Shown here in pieces: positions 40,001 to 46,000 of a stretch of 64,000 bases of DNA. Position 1 is the stretch's first letter. Every line of letters starts with the position of its first letter. The notes under the pieces were generated by a model. That model was not told where the DNA came from and made no database searches. It worked only from the letters and a program-made list of their open reading frames with translations. Source of the stretch: Caprella mutica (lineage: Eukaryota; Arthropoda; Malacostraca; Amphipoda; Caprellidae). The stretch covers positions 726,183 to 790,182 of the forward strand of contig CANNZV010000266.1 of assembly GCA_947561585.1 (NCBI GenBank), given 5' to 3'. Position numbers and translations under genes: made by a program.

Positions 40001-43000
40001 ACAGAGCTAACATACAATTATGGACCTGGCCGGTATCCATGGAGAATGAAAGGATGGGTCCGTGGAACACCTTCCACTGGTTGCAGACCAATTTTTTCAC
40101 CCAAGAAAGAAGCTCAAAGAACTACCTGCCAAAATCCTAAGATCTACCGTAAATTGGAGTTTCCTAAATCTCAGAATTGCAAATGCCAGCTCAGTGCAAA
40201 TTGACTGCACTGAGCGAGATGACAATTCTTCTCAGCGCGTTTGTGATTCTCCAGAGCGCGATTGTGATTCTCCAGACCAAGTTGGTGACACCCCTGAACG
40301 AGATGACAATTCTCCAGAGCGCGTTTGTGATTCTCCTGACCAAGTTGGTGACTCCCCTGAGCGAGATGACAATTCTCCAGAGCGCGTTTGTGATTCTCCT
40401 GACCAAGTTGGTGACACCACTGAGCGAGATGACAATTCTCCAGAGCGCGATTGTGATTCTCCAAATAGAGATGGTCAGTCCCCAGAAACTGGTGGAAAAG
40501 AAACTGAGCAACCTGATTATGTTGAATATGAGTCTGATGAACAGAAAGGTATAACTCTTGATCCAACCACAATGCGAAGTGTATTGGAAGTGGCCTCAGT
40601 CACAACATTTCACTGTCAACTATGCCTCAAAGAGGTTGGAAAAGCCCAAATTCTAAGGCATTTGAGGAATTTCCATAAGTGACACAAGAAGTCTGCCAAT
40701 TTCTTTTCAACTAATACAAAAAGAACGAAGAGGAGCAGATTGACATGTAACATATGTGGCAAACTATGCACAACATTAACGCACCACCTGAAGACATTTC
40801 ATAATATATCAGAAAAAGACGCTTCCGAGTTAATGAAAATCTCAAAGAAAACCAAATTAGATAAAATTGAGATGTCAGATGAGTTTTGGGTTAAGTACAA
40901 TAAATACGTTAGCTATTGTAGGAAGTCCCTATCAAAGTTTAAAGGTATAAATCGTTTCATGGAAAGCTCTCATTTCAAAAACATAGTAAGGATAGCTAAT
41001 GTTTTTAATGAAATTGAGACTGACATCGTAGATTTACTGGAAATTTCACCTGACGATACTGAAACTGAGGAATGCCTTGAACTCACGATAGTGGAATTCA
41101 CTAACTTTCTCTCTAACTCTAACAAATCTCCTGACACAGCGGTTGTTTATTTAAACGATCTGAAAAAATTTATCCGGTATTTCTACAGATTCAACAGAAG
41201 AATTCCTCTCATTGACTTTATTGCAAAATTGATATCTGACTGCAAAAAAGCAAGAAAAGGAAAGATGAATCTGAATAAATATTTAGATCGTCAGGAATTA
41301 GTGGAAAAACTTTCTAATCACTTCAACTGTCCATTAGCAGTAACAATTAGAGATGAGATAGCTAATGTTCAGTGCCCAGCTGAAAATTTGGATGTGCGAA
41401 ACTATTTAATGGTAAGGCTATTAATAGAAAATATCCAGCGAAGTGGTGCAATATGCCATATGACTATTGAAGAGTTTAATTCGGCTATAAAATCTTCTGA
41501 CAAGAAAGGACGGAACAAATTTACAATAGTTGTATCTGATCACAAGACTGCATCTATAAATGGCCCAGCAAATATACATGCTTTCGAAGATCTTTATGAA
41601 CAAATAAAGATCTATGTCAAATTTTTTAGGGCTGCTTCTGATTGCACTTACGTGTTCGTTACAGGAGTAGGAAATGCTGTTAGCAACAGTTGCTCGTGGT
41701 CAATCTGTCAAAGGCACTTAAAAAAATGTAACATTGGGCTTGCTCAATTTAATGCTAACTCATGGCGAAGAGCTGGCAACACTGTCATTCAGGAAACTGG
41801 CAATGCGAGCCTAATAGAGGCAACTGCACGCCAGCTGACTCACAGCCGTGAGCAGGGCAGAACTACATACTACAACGATGTCAGTGCAGTGAAGTCATCT
41901 CGAGACCATAGTGAAATACTTGAGGCAATATTTACAGAGCCAGATATCTCCAAAAGTTCTCAACATTCCCACGTATCTCCAGTCTCTCCAGACGATGAAC
42001 TACCCAAATCTAAGAAGAGGAGAACAGGAAAGTATGAAAAAATTCCTCTCAATACAGACTCTCCCAAAACGACATCAGAAAGCTCTCCATCAAAACTGGG
42101 TAGAAAAAATAGGTATTTCCGAGAGAGTGATAGGAAATTGATAAAAGATAAATTTAGTAATATAATGCGCCAAAATTCAACTGTTAATAAGACATCAGTA
42201 TTACATGAACTTGACAACAAAACATACAAATTATTAACAGTGGGTAGGACGGTCAAACTTACTAAAAAAGATTTGTCTGGTAGAATTGCGAATTATTTGC
42301 TGTCACTGCGACGCAAATATAAGAAGCATTAGGTTGTTAGTTAATTGGTTGAATGGGAAAACTGAGTAACACCATTAAGAATTATGTTGCTCTTGTTGTT
42401 TCAAATTTCTCAGACCTTGTTGTTCATGACTCTCCGTAGCTACACATCCCAATATTAATAATTACATGTAAATTTCACATTGGACTCGAAGGAATAGTCA
42501 TTCTTGTGTTAAAAGGAATAGTCATTATTGTGATACTGGGAATAGTCATTCTTGTGTTAAAAGGAATAGTCATTATTGTGATACTAGGAATAGTCATTAT
42601 TGTGTTAAAAGGAATAGTCATTATTGTGTTAAAAGGAATAGTCATTATTGTGAAACAAGGAATAGTCATTATTGTGAAACAAGGAATAATCATTATTGTG
42701 AAACAAGGAATCATCATTATTGTGATACAAGGAATAGTCATTATTGTGAAACAAGGAATAGTCATTATTGTAGTTATTACGTTAAATGTTGAAGTCATTA
42801 TTAAATTACAAGGAATAATTGTTAGTGTTTAAACGAATTGTTACTTAGTATTTCTAAGTTTCTGTTTAATTATTGAAATTAGCTATACGTTCTCGTCTGA
42901 ATCATTATCACCGATCCACCCCAACCTTCCCATACCCGTTCTTATTTGTTGTGTTTTAGGTTTTTGTTTAGTTGTTTAAACTTTCTTTTGTATCTTTCTT

Positions 43001-46000
43001 TCTACTTTCCTCTTCCTTCTGCTTTGTTATATCCATGGGTAAGCAGACTGACTGTATATGTATGTCTCTTATCCATGGGTAAGCAGACTGACTGTGTAGG
43101 TCTCTTATCCATGGGTAAGCAGACTGACTGTGTAGGTCTCTTATCCATGGGTAAGCAGACTGACTGTGTAGGTCTCTCATTCATGGATAGATACCTATCC
43201 TTACCATTCATGCGCTTAGTCTACACGATCACCAATAAATAATAATTAGTCGAATTCATCATTTTTTGCTGAATAATTTTGAATTCACCGCATTTTGTGA
43301 TTTATTTATTTTCTGTTTCTAATTCAAAGAATTCACAAAGCACAAGTCTTTTATCAAATTAAATGCATCGATATAAGAATGAAGTTAAGAGCATAATTGC
43401 TAGTTCATGTGAGACTCAACTCGCAACGCATTTGTAAGGTTCCTATTACTTTTCAGACTAATTAAATAATATCCCTCCTGAATTTCGTGTTTCTTTTCCA
43501 ACTTATTACAATTGGAATGCATATAGTATTATCATAATATCAATTGGCTAATCGGAGAACTATTTCTTTGTTTCCTTTGTTAAATTATTTTAGTTAGCTA
43601 CTGTACATTTTGAAAAAGATTTACATAGCTACTTGTTTTTGCTTCATCTAAACAAAAGCCGACTTTTGATTCATTTGAATTCTAATTTACAGGTAGCTAA
43701 TTGAAGATGAGAAAAATTTCATAGCCAGATTTCTTACAGGGAAGAGTGTGAATTGTGTTACAAGTAAGAGTGTGTATTGTGTTACAACTAATAGTGTGAA
43801 TTGTGTTACTAGTAAGAGTGTGAATTGTGTTACAAGTAAGAGTGTGAATTGTGTTACAAGTAAGAGTGTGAATTGTGTTACAAGTAAGAGTGTGAATTGT
43901 GTTACAAGTAAGAGTGTGAATTGTGTTACAAGTAAGAGTGTGAATTGTGTTACAAGTAAGAGTATGAATTGTGTTACAAGTAAGAGTGTGAATTGTGTTA
44001 CAAGTAAGAGTGTGTATTGTGTTACAACTAATAGTGTGAATTGTGTTACTAGTAAGAGTGTGAATTGTGTTACAAGTAAGAGTGTGAATTGTGTTACAAG
44101 TAAGAGTGTGAATTGTGTTACAAGTAAGAGTGTGAATTGTGTTACAAGTAAGAGTGTGAATTGTGTTACAAGTAAGAGTGTGAATTGTGTTACAAGTAAG
44201 AGTATGAATTGTGTTACAAGTAAGAGTGTGTATTGTGTTACAAGTAAGAGTGTGAATTGTGTTACAAGTAAGAGTGTGAATTGTGTTACAAGTAAGAGTG
44301 TGAATTGTGTTACAAGTAAGAGTGTGAATTGTGTTACAAGTAAGAGTGTGAATTGTGTTACAAGTAAGAGTGTGAATTGTGTTACAAGTAAGAGTGTGAA
44401 TTGTGTTACTAGTAAGAGTGTGAATTGTGTTACAAGTAAGAGTGTGAATTGTGTTACAAGTAAGAGTGTGAATTGTGTTACAAGTAAGAGTGTGAATTGT
44501 GTTACTAGTAAGAGTGTGAATTGTGTTACTAGTAAGAGTGTGAATTGTGTTACAAGTAAGAGTGTGAATTGTGTTACAAGTAAGAGTGTGAATTGTGTTA
44601 CAAGTAAGAGTGTGAATTGTGTTACAAGTAAGAGTGTGAATTGTGTTACAAGTAAGAGTGTGAATTGTGTTACAAGTAAGAGTGTGAATTGTGTTACAAG
44701 TAAGAGTGTGAATTGTGTTACAAGTAAGAGTGTGAATTGTGTTACAAGTAAGAGTGTGAATTGTGTTACAAGTAAGAGTGTGTATTGTGTTACAACTAAT
44801 AGTGTGAATTGTGTTACTAGTAAGAGTGTGAATTGTGTTACAAGTAAGAGTGTGAATTGTGTTACAAGTAAGAGTGTGAATTGTGTTACAAGTAAGAGTG
44901 TGAATTGTGTTACAAGTAAGAGTGTGAATTGTGTTACAAGTAAGAGTGTGAATTGTGTTACAAGTAAGAGTATGAATTGTGTTACAAGTAAGAGTGTGTA
45001 TTGTGTTACAAGTAAGAGTGTGTATTGTGTTACAAGTAAGAGTGTGAATTGTGTTACAAGTAAGAGTGTGAATTGTGTTACAAGTAAGAGTGTGAATTGT
45101 GTTACAAGTAAGAGTGTGAATTGTGTTACAAGTAAGAGTGTGAATTGTGTTACAAGTAAGAGTGTGAATTGTGTTACAAGTAAGAGTGTGAATTGTGTTA
45201 CAAGTAAGAGTGTGAATTGTGTTACAAGTAAGAGTGTGAATTGTGTTACAAGTAAGAGTGTGAATTGTGTTACTAGTAAGAGTGTGAATTGTGTTACTAG
45301 TAAGAGTGTGAATTGTGTTACAAGTAAGAGTGTGAATTGTGTTACAAGTAAGAGTGTGAATTGTGTTACAAGTAAGAGTGTGAATTGTGTTACAAGTAAG
45401 AGTGTGAATTGTGTTACAAGTAAGAGTGTGAATTGTGTTACAAGTAAGAGTGTGAATTGTGTTACAAGTAAGAGTGTGAATTGTGTTACAAGTAAGAGTG
45501 TGAATTGTGTTACAAGTAAGAGTGTGAATTGTGTTACTAGTAAGTGTGTGAATTGTGTTACTAGTAAGAGTGTGAATTGTGTTACTAGTAAGAGTGTGAA
45601 TTGTGTTACTAGTAAGAGTGTGAATTGTGTTACTAGTAAGAGTGTGAATTGTGTTACAAGTAAGAGTGTGAATTGTGTTACAACTAATAGTGTGAATTGT
45701 GTTACAAGTAAGAGTGTGAATTGTGTTACAAGTAAGAGTGTGAATTGTGTACAAGTAAGAGTGTGAATTGTGTTACAAGTAAGAGTGTGAATTGTGTTAC
45801 AAGTAAGAGTGTGAATTGTGTTACAAGTAAGAGTGTGAATTGTGTTACAAGTAAGAGTGTGAATTGTGTTACAAGTAAGAGTGTGAATTGTGTTACAAGT
45901 AAGAGTGTGAATTGTGTTACAAGTAAGAGTGTGAATTGTGTTACAAGTAAGAGTGTGAATTGTGTTACAAGTAAGAGTGTGAATTGTGTTACTAGTAAGA

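Noticed and set aside
40171..40572. Several overlapping frames on both strands in the acidic repeat region
   Set aside because: They are shadows of the 63-bp repeat that encodes DSPE-type repeats in the frame shared with the recombinase.
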